NCBI RefSeq assembly: GCF_001183605.1
Contig: NZ_LFXJ01000005.1
Coordinates: 1,990,809-2,054,808, forward strand
Origin: Lysinibacillus xylanilyticus
GTDB taxonomy: Bacteria; Bacillota; Bacilli; Bacillales_A; Planococcaceae
Length of the DNA stretch: 64,000 bases
Direction of reading: 5' to 3'
This document shows, piece after piece, positions 51,749 to 60,900 of this stretch (within the stretch, counting starts at the first letter, position 1; every line of letters starts with the position of its first letter). The translations under genes and the position numbers were made by a program. The notes under the pieces were generated by a model that saw only the letters and a list, made by a program, of their open reading frames with translations, did not search any database and was not told where the DNA came from.

Positions 51749-52399
51749 GTGACAATTCGTTATCCGAACGGGAAATTATATTCCCCTAATCCAGCTGTTC
51801 AAAAAACAGCAAAAAAGGGAAAGGAAAAAGATTTTTCTTTTAGTAATCGAGGAAAAACACTAGAAGATGAAATTAATGAAGCAAACGATTATTATGTAAA
51901 AAGGCGATTTGCTATCATTCATAAGAAACCTGTTCCCGTGCAAATCGTCAAAGTAGAGTACCCATCACGAAGTGCTGCAGTTATTCGTGAGGCTTATTTC
52001 CGAACACCTTCAACAACAGATTACAATGGTGTTTGGAACGGGCATTATATTGATTTTGATGCAAAGGAAACTGCTTCAAAGACCAGTTTTCCCCTAAAGA
52101 ATATTCACTTGCATCAAATGACACATATGCAGCAAGTGACGGAACAAAATGGTGTGGCTTTTATTATCGTTCGTTTCTCAGCTTATGAACGATATTTTAT
52201 CGTGCCATACGATGTTTTACAAAAGGCCTGGCTAGCAATGGAAAACGGTGAACGTAAATCGATCCCCTTTTCAACTATAGAAAAGGAAGCTTTTGAAATT
52301 CCTACAAGCTATTATCCACGTATCGATTATTTACCGATTGTCCAAAAGCTAATTGAAGCAAAAAGCCATGGTTCTGAAAGTGAGGAGATAGTAGAATGA
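51749..52399 (+). CDS. recU: Holliday junction resolvase RecU
   Basis: This 216-residue nuclease cleaves four-way junctions during recombination. Family marks: IRYPNGKLYSP at the start, SFSNRGKTLEDEINEANDYY, the catalytic acidic region FRTPSTTDYNGVWNGHYIDF with DAKETASKTSFPLKNIHLHQ, and PRIDYLPIVQKL at the end. The start is a GTG with GAGGGTGA upstream. Its stop overlaps the ponA start by 4 bases, the standard Firmicute arrangement. Confidence 0.96.
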   Translation: MTIRYPNGKLYSPNPAVQKTAKKGKEKDFSFSNRGKTLEDEINEANDYYVKRRFAIIHKKPVPVQIVKVEYPSRSAAVIREAYFRTPSTTDYNGVWNGHYIDFDAKETASKTSFPLKNIHLHQMTHMQQVTEQNGVAFIIVRFSAYERYFIVPYDVLQKAWLAMENGERKSIPFSTIEKEAFEIPTSYYPRIDYLPIVQKLIEAKSHGSESEEIVE

Positions 52400-55170
52400 C
52401 TGAACGTCGTCCGACACGCGGTGAGCATCAAAAGGCTCTCGCTCAAAAAAATAAAAAAAGCGCTCCAAAACCATCGAAGAAAAAATGGTTCAAGCGCATT
52501 ACATTAACACTTATAGCTATTGTAGCTGCATGTTTTATTGGAGGTGCTGGGTTATTCGCCTTTTATGCAAGTTCCGCACCTGAACTAGATGAAAGCTTAC
52601 TGAAGGACCCTGTTTCCTCAGAGTTTTATGATAAAAACGGTGAAATATTTGCAACAATTGGTGCAGAAAACCGGAAATATGTAAAATATGAAGATATACC
52701 ACAAGATATGATTAACGCTATCCTTGCAACGGAAGATGTACGCTTTTTCGAACACGGTGGTATGGATTTTTATCGCCTTGGTGGTGCGGTTCTTGCAAAC
52801 TTCCGTGATGGCTTCGGGGCACAAGGGGCTTCGACATTAACACAACAAGTTGTTAAAAACTCATTTTTACAAAATGAGAAAAAATTAAAACGTAAGGCAC
52901 AGGAAGCTTGGCTTTCTTTCAAATTAGAACGTAAATATACAAAAGAAGAAATTTTTGAAATGTACTTTAACAAAATGCTGATGTCAGGTCGTGTTTATGG
53001 CTTCGGAACAGCAGCTCAATATTTCTATGGTAAAGAACTAAAAGATTTAACTTTAGATGAAGAAGCATTACTTGCAGGTTTAGTACAACGTCCAAATGCT
53101 TACAATCCATTGAAAAATCCTGAACTTGCAAAAAAACGTCGTAATACAGTTCTAGGATTAATGTATCAACATGGAAAAATTACAAAAGCTCAGATGGAGG
53201 AAGCTAAGAAAGTAGACGTTCAAGCAGGCCTAGCTGACGATGCGACACGTCAAAAATTTTCTGGCTCTAAATACGATGCCTTCCTTGATGTCGTTATTAA
53301 TGAACTAGAGAAAAATGGTGATGGTAGTGCAATGGCGGAAGGAATTAAAGTCTATACAACACTTGATCCGAATGCACAACAAACTGTTGAAAACATTATG
53401 AATGATGACAGTAACTTCCCAACAGAAAAGATTCAATCTGGTGTGGCTGTCGTTGATACGAAAACTGGTCAAATTCAAGCAATCGGTGGCGGTCGCCATT
53501 ACGGGGCTGAACGTGGTTTCAACTATGCATTTGACTTAAAACATCAACCAGGCTCAACAATGAAGCCATTAATAGATTATGGACCAGTAATCGAAAATTT
53601 AAAATGGTCAACAGGTCAAACACTTGTGGATGAACCTATGAACTACACAGGATCGAAACAAACCATTACGAACTGGGATAATAAATATATGGGAGCAATG
53701 ACAGCACGTAAAGCTTTATATGCTTCACGTAACGTTCCAGCTGTTAAAGTATTGCAAGAAGTTGGTATTGATAAAGCTAAAGAATTTATTGGTCGTTTAG
53801 GTATTAAATCTGAAAATGTTTATGAGTCTGATGCAATCGGTGGTGGAGATATTTCGATGTCTCCTACGCAAATGGCAGCTTCCTATGCAGCATTTGGGAA
53901 TAATGGTGTTTATACTGATCCTTATGCGATTACAAAAATCGTGTACCGTGATGGAAAAACAACAAAAGACTACACACCAGAGTCTAATGTAGCAATGAGT
54001 GATTATACAGCTTATATGGTGACAGATATGTTACGTGACGTTGTCGGCAATAAGCCCGATGCATCAGGTACTGCAGCAAATGTACCTGGATTAGATATCG
54101 CAGGTAAAACAGGTACAACAAACTATTCACGCGCTGATTTTAGCAAGCATAATTTACCGGATACAAGCGTGCCAGATTCATGGTTTGCTGGTTACACATC
54201 AAACTATTCAATCGCTATTTGGAGTGGTTATGAAGAACACTTTGATCCAATTACTACTTGGGATGAACGTCGTTTACCACAACATTTATTTAAACAAATT
54301 ATGGAAGATATTTCAGCAAACGTAGAAACACCAAGTTTCAAAAAACCAAACTCAGTTGTGGAAGCTACAATTGAAGTAGGCTCAAAGCCACTTAAATTAG
54401 CAAGTAACTTTACTCCAAGTGAGAAACGTGGTACAGAGCTATTTGTACGTGGTACAGAGCCTAAGGAAGTTTCAAATGAATACGCAATGCCAGAACTTTC
54501 TTCACCTTACAATGTAAGTGCAAGCCTAGATTTAGAAGGTCAATCTATCAATATTTCATGGGAGCATGATGCAATGCTTAATCCGGAAACGGATGAACCG
54601 CTACCAACAACCTTCGAGGTATCCGCTACACGAGAAGGTGGAGAAACTATTTCTCTTGGTACAACTGATAGCAAAGACTTAACAGTAAGCAACAAGCTGG
54701 AAGATGGCAATTACACGATTTCTGTTGTAGCAGTTGTAGATGGTACACGCAGTAAACCAGGTACAACTTCTTTCCAAATATCAGGTACGACTGATGAAGA
54801 TGATAAAGATAAAGATAAAGATAAAGATAAAGATAAAGATAAAGATCCAGAATCTCCAGATAAACCTGATGTTGAGGAACCAACCGCACCGGATGAAAAT
54901 GGCAACAACGGAGACAATGGTAACAACAACGGTAACCACAATGGTAACGGAAATGACAACAGTGGCAATAACGGCAATAGTGGCAATAACGGCAATAGTG
55001 GCAACAATGGCAACAATGGCAATGGTAACGCTGGTGGGAATGGTAACAACGGCAATACAGGAAACAATGGTACCCCCCCAGGTAACAATGGCAACAACAA
55101 TGGTAGCAAGCCACCAACAACGCCAACTGAACCAACCACACCGGATGATGGTACCGGAAGTACTGAATAA
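52396..55170 (+). CDS. ponA: Penicillin-binding protein 1A/1B with long low-complexity tail
   Basis: This 924-residue bifunctional peptidoglycan synthase has a basic cytoplasmic head, one transmembrane helix (about 35-58), and a GT51 glycosyltransferase domain (ILATEDVRFFEHGGMDFYRL, GASTLTQQVVKN, RKAQEAWLSFKLERKYTKEE). The transpeptidase domain has serine in PGSTMKPLIDYG, SRN-type ASRNVPAVKV and AGKTGTTNYS. Residues 690-790 resemble a fibronectin-like module. The tail has a DK repeat (DDKDKDKDKDKDKDKDKD) and about 90 residues of Asn/Gly repeats ending PTTPTEPTTPDDGTG. It acts outside the membrane, and GpsB is its known regulator. Confidence 0.95.
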   Translation: MTERRPTRGEHQKALAQKNKKSAPKPSKKKWFKRITLTLIAIVAACFIGGAGLFAFYASSAPELDESLLKDPVSSEFYDKNGEIFATIGAENRKYVKYEDIPQDMINAILATEDVRFFEHGGMDFYRLGGAVLANFRDGFGAQGASTLTQQVVKNSFLQNEKKLKRKAQEAWLSFKLERKYTKEEIFEMYFNKMLMSGRVYGFGTAAQYFYGKELKDLTLDEEALLAGLVQRPNAYNPLKNPELAKKRRNTVLGLMYQHGKITKAQMEEAKKVDVQAGLADDATRQKFSGSKYDAFLDVVINELEKNGDGSAMAEGIKVYTTLDPNAQQTVENIMNDDSNFPTEKIQSGVAVVDTKTGQIQAIGGGRHYGAERGFNYAFDLKHQPGSTMKPLIDYGPVIENLKWSTGQTLVDEPMNYTGSKQTITNWDNKYMGAMTARKALYASRNVPAVKVLQEVGIDKAKEFIGRLGIKSENVYESDAIGGGDISMSPTQMAASYAAFGNNGVYTDPYAITKIVYRDGKTTKDYTPESNVAMSDYTAYMVTDMLRDVVGNKPDASGTAANVPGLDIAGKTGTTNYSRADFSKHNLPDTSVPDSWFAGYTSNYSIAIWSGYEEHFDPITTWDERRLPQHLFKQIMEDISANVETPSFKKPNSVVEATIEVGSKPLKLASNFTPSEKRGTELFVRGTEPKEVSNEYAMPELSSPYNVSASLDLEGQSINISWEHDAMLNPETDEPLPTTFEVSATREGGETISLGTTDSKDLTVSNKLEDGNYTISVVAVVDGTRSKPGTTSFQISGTTDEDDKDKDKDKDKDKDKDPESPDKPDVEEPTAPDENGNNGDNGNNNGNHNGNGNDNSGNNGNSGNNGNSGNNGNNGNGNAGGNGNNGNTGNNGTPPGNNGNNNGSKPPTTPTEPTTPDDGTGSTE
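54802..54846 (+). repeat. GATAAA microsatellite in ponA
   Basis: Seven perfect GATAAA units followed by GAT encode the Asp-Lys run. Slippage by whole 6-base units would change tail length without breaking the frame. Confidence 0.9.
54896..55115 (+). repeat. Asn/Gly-coding imperfect repeats in ponA
   Basis: Units such as GGCAATAGTGGCAATAACGG and GGTAACAATGGC repeat through the end of the gene and encode a flexible NGNNGN-type tail. The long open frames on the other strand here are artefacts of this repeat. Confidence 0.85.
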
Positions 55171-55176
55171 AATAAA

Positions 55177-55207
55177 GCAGAGTAGCGTAACGCTACTCTG
55201 CTTTTTT
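55177..55207 (+). terminator. Terminator of recU-ponA
   Basis: GCAGAGTAGCG-TAA-CGCTACTCTGC is followed by TTTTTT, 6 bases after the ponA stop. Confidence 0.95.
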
Positions 55208-55410
55208 GTGTTGAAGAACTGTATGTCTATAAGTCAAAGTGTCATAATAACGTATGATTCTTCGGCAAATCAACCACATCACATAGAAAAGTTTCTTTTG
55301 CATGGCAATCTAATTTATAGTGATAATTTGAAACTTCAAAAGTTACTTTTTTTTGCGCGAAAGCGTAGCGACAGACTGTGGAAGTGGCTTAACACATTGA
55401 CCAGAGAAAA

Positions 55411-55450
55411 GCGCGAGAAATCAACATTTCTAAAATTGATTTCTCGCGCT
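55411..55450 (-). terminator. Terminator of the dnaD-nth-ypoC operon
   Basis: GCGCGAGAAATCAA-(loop)-TTGATTTCTCGCGC with TTTTCTC on the minus strand lies about 70 bases after the ypoC stop. The stretch 55208-55410 holds no supported gene. Confidence 0.85.
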
Positions 55451-55521
55451 ATTAAGGTTTTGACCAGTTATGTACCAGCCTCTTTTTATATCTTTCAGTT
55501 TGCTTAATCTATCCGTCTATA

Positions 55522-55836
55522 TTACTTTTTTGCAGCCTGCAAGCGTAGCCGTGCTGCTCGTTTTTTTGTTTCCTTAAATAATTCATCGAGCTGACGATAA
55601 CAGGCATATTGGCCAGGCTTTGCTTTTATAAAGGTTAATCGTTCGACACCGTTTATAGGCAACACTTCATCCCCTGCATCTTGCACTAAGCGCTCAAACA
55701 ATAAAATGGCCTTTTCCATCAATCCTTTTGCTTCACCATTCCTTGCATCATGAGCTACATGAATTTGGCCTTCTAGCTCTGCCCACTTTGCAAACCAAGC
55801 ATCTATTTTTTCCTTTTCGATTGCCTCTACATTCAC
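55522..55836 (-). CDS. ypoC: YpoC-like protein
   Basis: This is a 104-residue helical protein (EKEKIDAWFAKWAELEGQIH, then INGVERLTFIKAKPGQYACY with RQLDELFKETKKRAARLRLQ). It has the size and position (right after nth, overlapping it by 4 bases) of B. subtilis ypoC, whose function is unknown. The basic C-terminus could suggest nucleic-acid binding. Confidence 0.8.
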   Translation of the reverse strand: MNVEAIEKEKIDAWFAKWAELEGQIHVAHDARNGEAKGLMEKAILLFERLVQDAGDEVLPINGVERLTFIKAKPGQYACYRQLDELFKETKKRAARLRLQAAKK

Positions 55837-56495
55837 GCTTCCTTCACCAGCCCTTTCTTTAAACGCTTTTGCCCTTCTCTACAATCATCAAGTAAAGGGC
55901 AAGTGTGACAGTTAGGGTTTTGAGCTTTACAATGATAACGACCAAAGAAAATTAGCTGATGATGTGTTTTCGACCACTTGTCCATCGGTGTTTTTTTCAT
56001 AATTGTTTCTTCGACTTCTAGCACTGAATCCTTCCAACGACAAAGCCCTAATCGTTTAGACACGCGCTCTACATGTGTATCTACTGCAAGTGCAGGAATT
56101 TCAAAAGCTACAGACAACACGACATTAGCCGTCTTACGGCCAACACCAGGCAATGTGACTAGTGCTTCTCGGCTTGCTGGTATTTCTCCCTCGTATTCCT
56201 CTAATAGCCTTTGACATAATGCTTGAATATTCTTTGCCTTATTTCGATACAAGCCAATGGAGCGAATATCCTGTTGCAGCTCCTCTAAGGATACAGCTAA
56301 ATAATCTTCCGGCTTTTTATATTTTTGAAACAATGTTTTCGTTACTTTGTTTACAAGTACATCCGTACACTGTGCCGATAATAACGTGGCAATAGTTAGT
56401 TCAAACGGATTGTCATGCACTAACTCACAATGTGCATCAGGAAACATACGATCCATTTCCGCTAGACAATGCTCCCATTGTTTTTTTGTTAACAT
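55833..56495 (-). CDS. nth: Endonuclease III (DNA glycosylase/AP lyase)
   Basis: This 220-residue base-excision repair enzyme removes oxidised pyrimidines. The helix-hairpin-helix TLPGVGRKTANVVLSVAFEI contains the catalytic Lys region; the catalytic Asp is in AVDTHVERVSKRLGL. The iron-sulfur cluster ligands are at the end (C-x6-C-x2-C-x5-C in CKAQNPNCHTCPLLDDC). Length is standard. It lies 12 bases after the dnaD stop. Confidence 0.96.
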   Translation of the reverse strand: MLTKKQWEHCLAEMDRMFPDAHCELVHDNPFELTIATLLSAQCTDVLVNKVTKTLFQKYKKPEDYLAVSLEELQQDIRSIGLYRNKAKNIQALCQRLLEEYEGEIPASREALVTLPGVGRKTANVVLSVAFEIPALAVDTHVERVSKRLGLCRWKDSVLEVEETIMKKTPMDKWSKTHHQLIFFGRYHCKAQNPNCHTCPLLDDCREGQKRLKKGLVKEA

Positions 56496-56507
56496 GTTGG
56501 AAGCCCC

Positions 56508-57236
56508 CTATTCTCTTTCTTCTAACCAATTATAAAATGGTACTTTATTTGTCGACTGTGCTTCTTGCTGCATTGTTCGGACTGGCGGTCGGTTAAATGT
56601 TTGTTTTTCCCGGAACTGCTCGCTTTGTTTCTGTGCAGCCTGTGGTGTCGTAATATTTTTCTTTTTCCACTCCAGTAATATTCGATCTATATAACGAATA
56701 CTTAGCTTATCAGCAAACACAGCCTCCTTAAGCGCCTCCTTAATAAGCGCCGGACTGTGCTTATCCTCATCTAACCACGATCCGATTTTTTCTAGCTCTA
56801 AAGGAGATAAAAGACGCCCCATTTCCTCTTCAAATAAGCGGAATATTTCACCCTCTTCTTGTCGAAGCGATGCTGCTGATTTTTGATGTTCCTTCATTTC
56901 AATCATCTGCATAATACGCTCCCAAAGTGGGTATACCGAATATTTTTCATATAGTTTGCCATTTGCATCGACGTCGCTTGTTATTCCAAGGAAGCCTTTT
57001 TGCATTAATCGCTGTAGACGTGAAGTAATGTCATTGCCAGGCATTGTCAAACGATTCATCAGGTCATTAGGTGTTGGAAAATCATTTCCCTCCATATGGA
57101 ACGCAAGTAAATGCATAACAATAAGTGCCTCATCATCCTCAATATTTAACTCCTTATAAAACTGAAAAAAAAGCTGAGGAATTTGAATCATTTTCTGCTC
57201 AGTCCATGTACGGAGTCGATTGTTATTTGTGCTCAT
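56508..57236 (-). CDS. dnaD: DnaD replication initiation/restart protein
   Basis: This is a 242-residue protein. The N-terminal winged-helix oligomerisation domain (residues 5-100, LLAFHMEGNDFPTPNDLMNR) is followed by the DnaD/DnaB C-terminal domain (about 125-205, FRLFEEEMGRLLSPLELEKI, and YIDRILLEWKKKNI) and a charged tail. It helps load the replicative helicase with DnaA/PriA. I place the start at ATG 57236; the longer frame from 57260 contains the AAAGGAG ribosome site itself. Confidence 0.93.
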   Translation of the reverse strand: MSTNNNRLRTWTEQKMIQIPQLFFQFYKELNIEDDEALIVMHLLAFHMEGNDFPTPNDLMNRLTMPGNDITSRLQRLMQKGFLGITSDVDANGKLYEKYSVYPLWERIMQMIEMKEHQKSAASLRQEEGEIFRLFEEEMGRLLSPLELEKIGSWLDEDKHSPALIKEALKEAVFADKLSIRYIDRILLEWKKKNITTPQAAQKQSEQFREKQTFNRPPVRTMQQEAQSTNKVPFYNWLEERE

Positions 57237-57267
57237 ATTATACTTGACTCCTTTTTCCATCGTAAGT

Positions 57268-57306
57268 AGAAAAGCCGCGTAGATACATCACTACGCGACT
57301 TTTTTA
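57268..57306 (-). terminator. Terminator of asnS
   Basis: GCCGCGTAG pairs with CTACGCGAC (one mismatch) between asnS and dnaD on the minus strand, followed by TTTTC. It may be partial, since the genes are often co-transcribed. Confidence 0.6.
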
Positions 57307-57357
57307 ATTTTAACTGCTTTAACGGGCAGCAAAACCTAAAACTAAACTTGTTGTTGC

Positions 57358-58653
57358 TTATGGATATAAGCGGTTTAGTAAACGTGGGAATGGAATCGTT
57401 TCACGAATGTGCTCCGTGCCAGAGATCCATGCCACTGTACGTTCCAATCCAAGACCGAAGCCTGAATGTGGTACAGAACCTTGTTTACGTAACTCTAAAT
57501 ACCATGCATAAGCATCTAGAGATAATTGATGTTCTTCAAGACGTGATTTTAATAAATCATAGTCATGAATACGCTCAGAACCACCAATTATTTCACCATA
57601 ACCTTCTGGTGCAATTAAATCTGCACATAATACTACATCATCACGGTCAGGATGTGGTTGCATGTAGAATGGCTTAATGCCTACTGGGTAACAAGTGATG
57701 AATACAGGTTTGTCAAATGAATTCGCAATTGCTGTTTCATGTGGTGCACCGAAATCATCGCCCCATTCAATATCGTCAAATCCTTGTTCATGTAACAATT
57801 TAATGGCATCGTCGTAAGAAATACGAGGGAATGGTGCTTTGATATTTTCAAGTTTTGATGTATCACGACCAAGTCGCTCTAATTCTAATTTGCAGTTTGC
57901 CAGAACTGATTGCACAATATGCTCTACATACTGTTCTTGCACTTCTAGGTTTTCTTCAAATTCCACAAATGCCATTTCCGGTTCAATCATCCAAAACTCG
58001 ATTAAGTGACGGCGTGTTTTAGATTTTTCTGCACGGAACGTCGGACCGAATGAAAATACTTTACCTAATGCCATTGCAGCCGCTTCCATATAAAGTTGAC
58101 CAGATTGAGAAAGATATGCATCCTCATCAAAATATTTTGTATGGAATAGCTCAGAAGTACCTTCTGGAGCTGATCCAGTTAAAATCGGTGGGTCCATTTT
58201 CGTAAAGCCATTGTTGTTGAAAAACTCGTAAGTTGCACGAATAATTTCGTTACGAACTTTCATAATCGCATGTTGCTTACGAGAACGTAGCCATAAGTGA
58301 CGGTTATCCATTAAAAACTCTGGACCATGTTCTTTTGGCGTAATAGGGAAATCAGTTGCAGCATGTAGTACTTCAATACCAGTTACAGCAATTTCACAGC
58401 CAAAGCTTGAACGCTCATCTGCTTTAACCTCTCCCGTAATGTACATTGAAGTTTCTTGGGACATACCTTTTGCAATGGCGAAAATTTCTTCGCCGACTTC
58501 TTCTTTTACAACAACGCCCTGAACAAAGCCAGAACCATCACGTAATTGTAAGAAGGCAATTTTCCCACTTGATCGTTTGTTCGCTAACCAAGCTCCTAGC
58601 TTGACGGTTTCACCGATATGCTTTGGCATATCTTGAATCATAATTTTTTTCAT
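57358..58653 (-). CDS. asnS: Asparagine-tRNA ligase
   Basis: This 431-residue class IIb aminoacyl-tRNA synthetase has an N-terminal OB-fold anticodon-binding domain ([32 protein letters not shown]) and a catalytic domain with class II motifs [36 protein letters not shown] (motif 2) and [15 protein letters not shown] (motif 3). It charges tRNA-Asn. The order aspB-asnS-dnaD matches B. subtilis. Confidence 0.96.
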   Translation of the reverse strand: MKKIMIQDMPKHIGETVKLGAWLANKRSSGKIAFLQLRDGSGFVQGVVVKEEVGEEIFAIAKGMSQETSMYITGEVKADERSSFGCEIAVTGIEVLHAATDFPITPKEHGPEFLMDNRHLWLRSRKQHAIMKVRNEIIRATYEFFNNNGFTKMDPPILTGSAPEGTSELFHTKYFDEDAYLSQSGQLYMEAAAMALGKVFSFGPTFRAEKSKTRRHLIEFWMIEPEMAFVEFEENLEVQEQYVEHIVQSVLANCKLELERLGRDTSKLENIKAPFPRISYDDAIKLLHEQGFDDIEWGDDFGAPHETAIANSFDKPVFITCYPVGIKPFYMQPHPDRDDVVLCADLIAPEGYGEIIGGSERIHDYDLLKSRLEEHQLSLDAYAWYLELRKQGSVPHSGFGLGLERTVAWISGTEHIRETIPFPRLLNRLYP

Positions 58654-58681
58654 AGAAATCCTCCAAAATTGGTTAAAAGGA

Positions 58682-59875
58682 TTAGTCTTGCCATTTTGAT
58701 TTTACAAATGTATCAATTCGACGGACTGCCTCTTCTAATAAGTCTAATGATGTAGCATAAGATAATCGCATTGTAGTTGGTGCACCAAAGCCAGAGCCTG
58801 GAATCACTGCTACGTTTGCTTCTGTTAAAATATCCGCAGCGAATGCATCTACTGAATCATAGCCAGTATGAGCCATAGCTTCTGCTACATCTGGTAATAA
58901 GTAAAATGCGCCCTGAGGTTTTAAAACGTTGAAGCCAGGAATTGCACTTAATTGTGGATAAATTTTTTCAAGACGAGACTCGAATGCTTGACGCATTTCT
59001 TCTACAGCGTCTTGTGGTCCATTATACGCTTCCACTGTTGCATATTGTGCAGTTGTTGTTGCGTTTGATGTAGAGTGTGATGCTAGGTCAGTCATTGATT
59101 TAATAATGTCCACATCCCCTGCAGCATACCCTATACGCCAGCCTGTCATAGAGTGTGATTTTGCAACACCATTTACAACGATTGTACGTGCTTTCACTGC
59201 ATCAGATAACTGTGCAATTGAAAAATGCTCAATACCATTGTATACAAGCTTCTCATAAATTTCATCTGACACGATTAAAATATCTTTTTCTTCTGCAACA
59301 GCAGCAATTTCTGCAATCTCGTCACGAGAATAAATCATTCCTGATGGGTTGCTAGGAGAGTTAATAATAACTGCTTTTGTTTTATCTGTCACAGCAGCTC
59401 TTAATTGATCCGCAGTAATTTTATAGCCTTGCTCACTTGTGCCTTCCACATAAACAGGTACACCGCCCGCCAATTTTACTTGCTCAGGATAAGATACCCA
59501 ATAAGGAATTGGAATAATAACTTCATCGCCCTCGTTCAAAATAACTTGGAATAAAGTGTAAAGAATATGTTTTGCACCAACACCTACAATTACTTCACTC
59601 GGCTTGTATGTAAGATTGTTGTCGCGTTGAAGTTTATCGATAATAGCTTTCTTAAGTACTGGAAGACCGCCAGCAGGTGTATATTTTGTTAAACCTTTTT
59701 CCATCGAGTCAATGGCAGCATTTAAAATATTTTGTGGTGTATTGAAGTCAGGCTCACCTGCACCCAGACCAATTACATCAATACCTTGCTCTTTTAACTC
59801 CTTTGCTTTCGCAGTAATCGCTAAAGTTGAAGATGGTGTTAAAGTTTTTACACGGTTTGCTAATAAATTTTTCAT
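58682..59875 (-). CDS. aspB: Aspartate aminotransferase (class I, PLP enzyme)
   Basis: This 397-residue enzyme interconverts aspartate and oxaloacetate using 2-oxoglutarate. Family motifs: [45 protein letters not shown], the PLP lysine in [20 protein letters not shown], and [20 protein letters not shown]. The frame extends to 59947, but the ATG at 59875 ([15 protein letters not shown]) with GAGGAGTAG upstream is the normal start. Confidence 0.95.
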   Translation of the reverse strand: MKNLLANRVKTLTPSSTLAITAKAKELKEQGIDVIGLGAGEPDFNTPQNILNAAIDSMEKGLTKYTPAGGLPVLKKAIIDKLQRDNNLTYKPSEVIVGVGAKHILYTLFQVILNEGDEVIIPIPYWVSYPEQVKLAGGVPVYVEGTSEQGYKITADQLRAAVTDKTKAVIINSPSNPSGMIYSRDEIAEIAAVAEEKDILIVSDEIYEKLVYNGIEHFSIAQLSDAVKARTIVVNGVAKSHSMTGWRIGYAAGDVDIIKSMTDLASHSTSNATTTAQYATVEAYNGPQDAVEEMRQAFESRLEKIYPQLSAIPGFNVLKPQGAFYLLPDVAEAMAHTGYDSVDAFAADILTEANVAVIPGSGFGAPTTMRLSYATSLDLLEEAVRRIDTFVKSKWQD

Positions 59876-59891
59876 ACGGGATCTACTCCTC

Positions 59892-60374
59892 TTATAAATT
59901 CGTAATGCGCTTCCACCAGTCGCCGTCCTTAAACATAATATAGACATAGTTGAGCTTATCGTTATTGTTTAGGTATGTAATTTCCCAAACAGCACCTGGC
60001 TCCTCATAGCCTAATTTTATACTGAGGACATTTTGTACATTTCCTTCATTTTTTAAAACCGATAATGCCTGCTTTTCCGTAATACCATCTTTTAAAAATA
60101 CTTCCTTAATTGAATCAGCTTTTAGATTCGTCGGAACAAAGACAGCTTTTTTATCACCATATTCATCTACCCCGAAGACAGTGACATACGAATGTTTGCC
60201 ATTATATGTGTAGGACTCCGAGACAATTGCGAGGGCTTTGGCATCAAGTGCCAACTGTTCAGCCTTCTCTTCAATTGAATGGAATGGAGCCTCGGCTTTC
60301 CAGAGTACTAAAATACTTATGACAAGTGACAATGAAACCATAAAGACAGAAATGAAAATCAACCAGTTTTTCAT
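59892..60374 (-). CDS. ypmB: YpmB-like membrane-anchored PepSY-type protein
   Basis: This is a 160-residue protein with one N-terminal helix (residues 4-25) and an extracytoplasmic domain: AEAPFHSIEEKAEQLALDAK, YVTVFGVDEYGDKKAVFVPT, AVWEITYLNNNDKLNYVYIM, FKDGDWWKRI. It corresponds to B. subtilis YpmB (DUF5590/PepSY-like), always just upstream of aspB. Function unknown. Confidence 0.88.
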   Translation of the reverse strand: MKNWLIFISVFMVSLSLVISILVLWKAEAPFHSIEEKAEQLALDAKALAIVSESYTYNGKHSYVTVFGVDEYGDKKAVFVPTNLKADSIKEVFLKDGITEKQALSVLKNEGNVQNVLSIKLGYEEPGAVWEITYLNNNDKLNYVYIMFKDGDWWKRITNL

Positions 60375-60472
60375 ATATTCACCTTAAGTTTCACATCTAG
60401 CTTATTCTTTAACACGAATGCTTGATGCTTTTGCATGTTTGTAACTGCGTATACATTCATTTTGCTTTCCAT
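60371..60472 (-). CDS. Short ORF in the ypmA position
   Basis: An ATG at 60472 opens a 33-residue frame (MESKMNVYAVTNMQKHQAFV, then LKNKLDVKLKVNI) whose stop overlaps the ypmB start (ATGA). B. subtilis has the small gene ypmA in this place, and its product also starts MESK, but this frame is shorter and the similarity is weak. The coupling to ypmB is the main support. An AGG-type ribosome site is weak. Confidence 0.45.
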   Translation of the reverse strand: MESKMNVYAVTNMQKHQAFVLKNKLDVKLKVNI

Positions 60473-60900
60473 TTTTGTCAACCTGCTTTCTTTCCTCATA
60501 CCACAACATTATACAACAATTTTGTGCTGTCGTGTTTCTTAATTTCATATATTGTACGTTGATAGAATAACGTTTTCAAATGATTCGTTTAGTAATTTTT
60601 TTCTTTTTAGTTCAACCCTTAAAAAGGATAACCCTTTCAAAGTAAAAATTCCTACTTCAAGCATCGATTTTCCTGCTAATATTAAATTTTTTTTGTAATT
60701 GACACAAACGCCCATGATTACACATTTTGGCGTCTAAGTCTCATCTAGTAGTTTATAAGCGATAAACCCCCTTCAGATTATTAAATGTAGATATTTTTTT
60801 ATAAGTACATTTATCTCCATTATTGTCCTAGTTGCCTATTGTTTTTACCCATATGATGAGGTAATGAGCAATTTTATGAATTGAAAAAGGACGTGATGTT
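60473..60900. other. Intergenic region upstream of the CotA-like gene
   Basis: It is AT-rich and shows no ORF of note. CATATGATGA at 60850-60859 is loosely like a SigK -10 element (CATANNNTA), which would suit a coat gene, but the match is imperfect. Confidence 0.3.

Noticed and set aside
54647-55141. Long ORFs on the strand opposite the ponA tail (Leu/Pro- and Cys/His-rich)
   Set aside because: They are mirror images of the Asn/Gly-coding repeats in ponA and have no independent support.
54740-55507. 255-residue plus-strand ORF in another frame over the ponA end
   Set aside because: Low-complexity shadow (IKIKIK, then MTT-rich) that runs through the ponA terminator.
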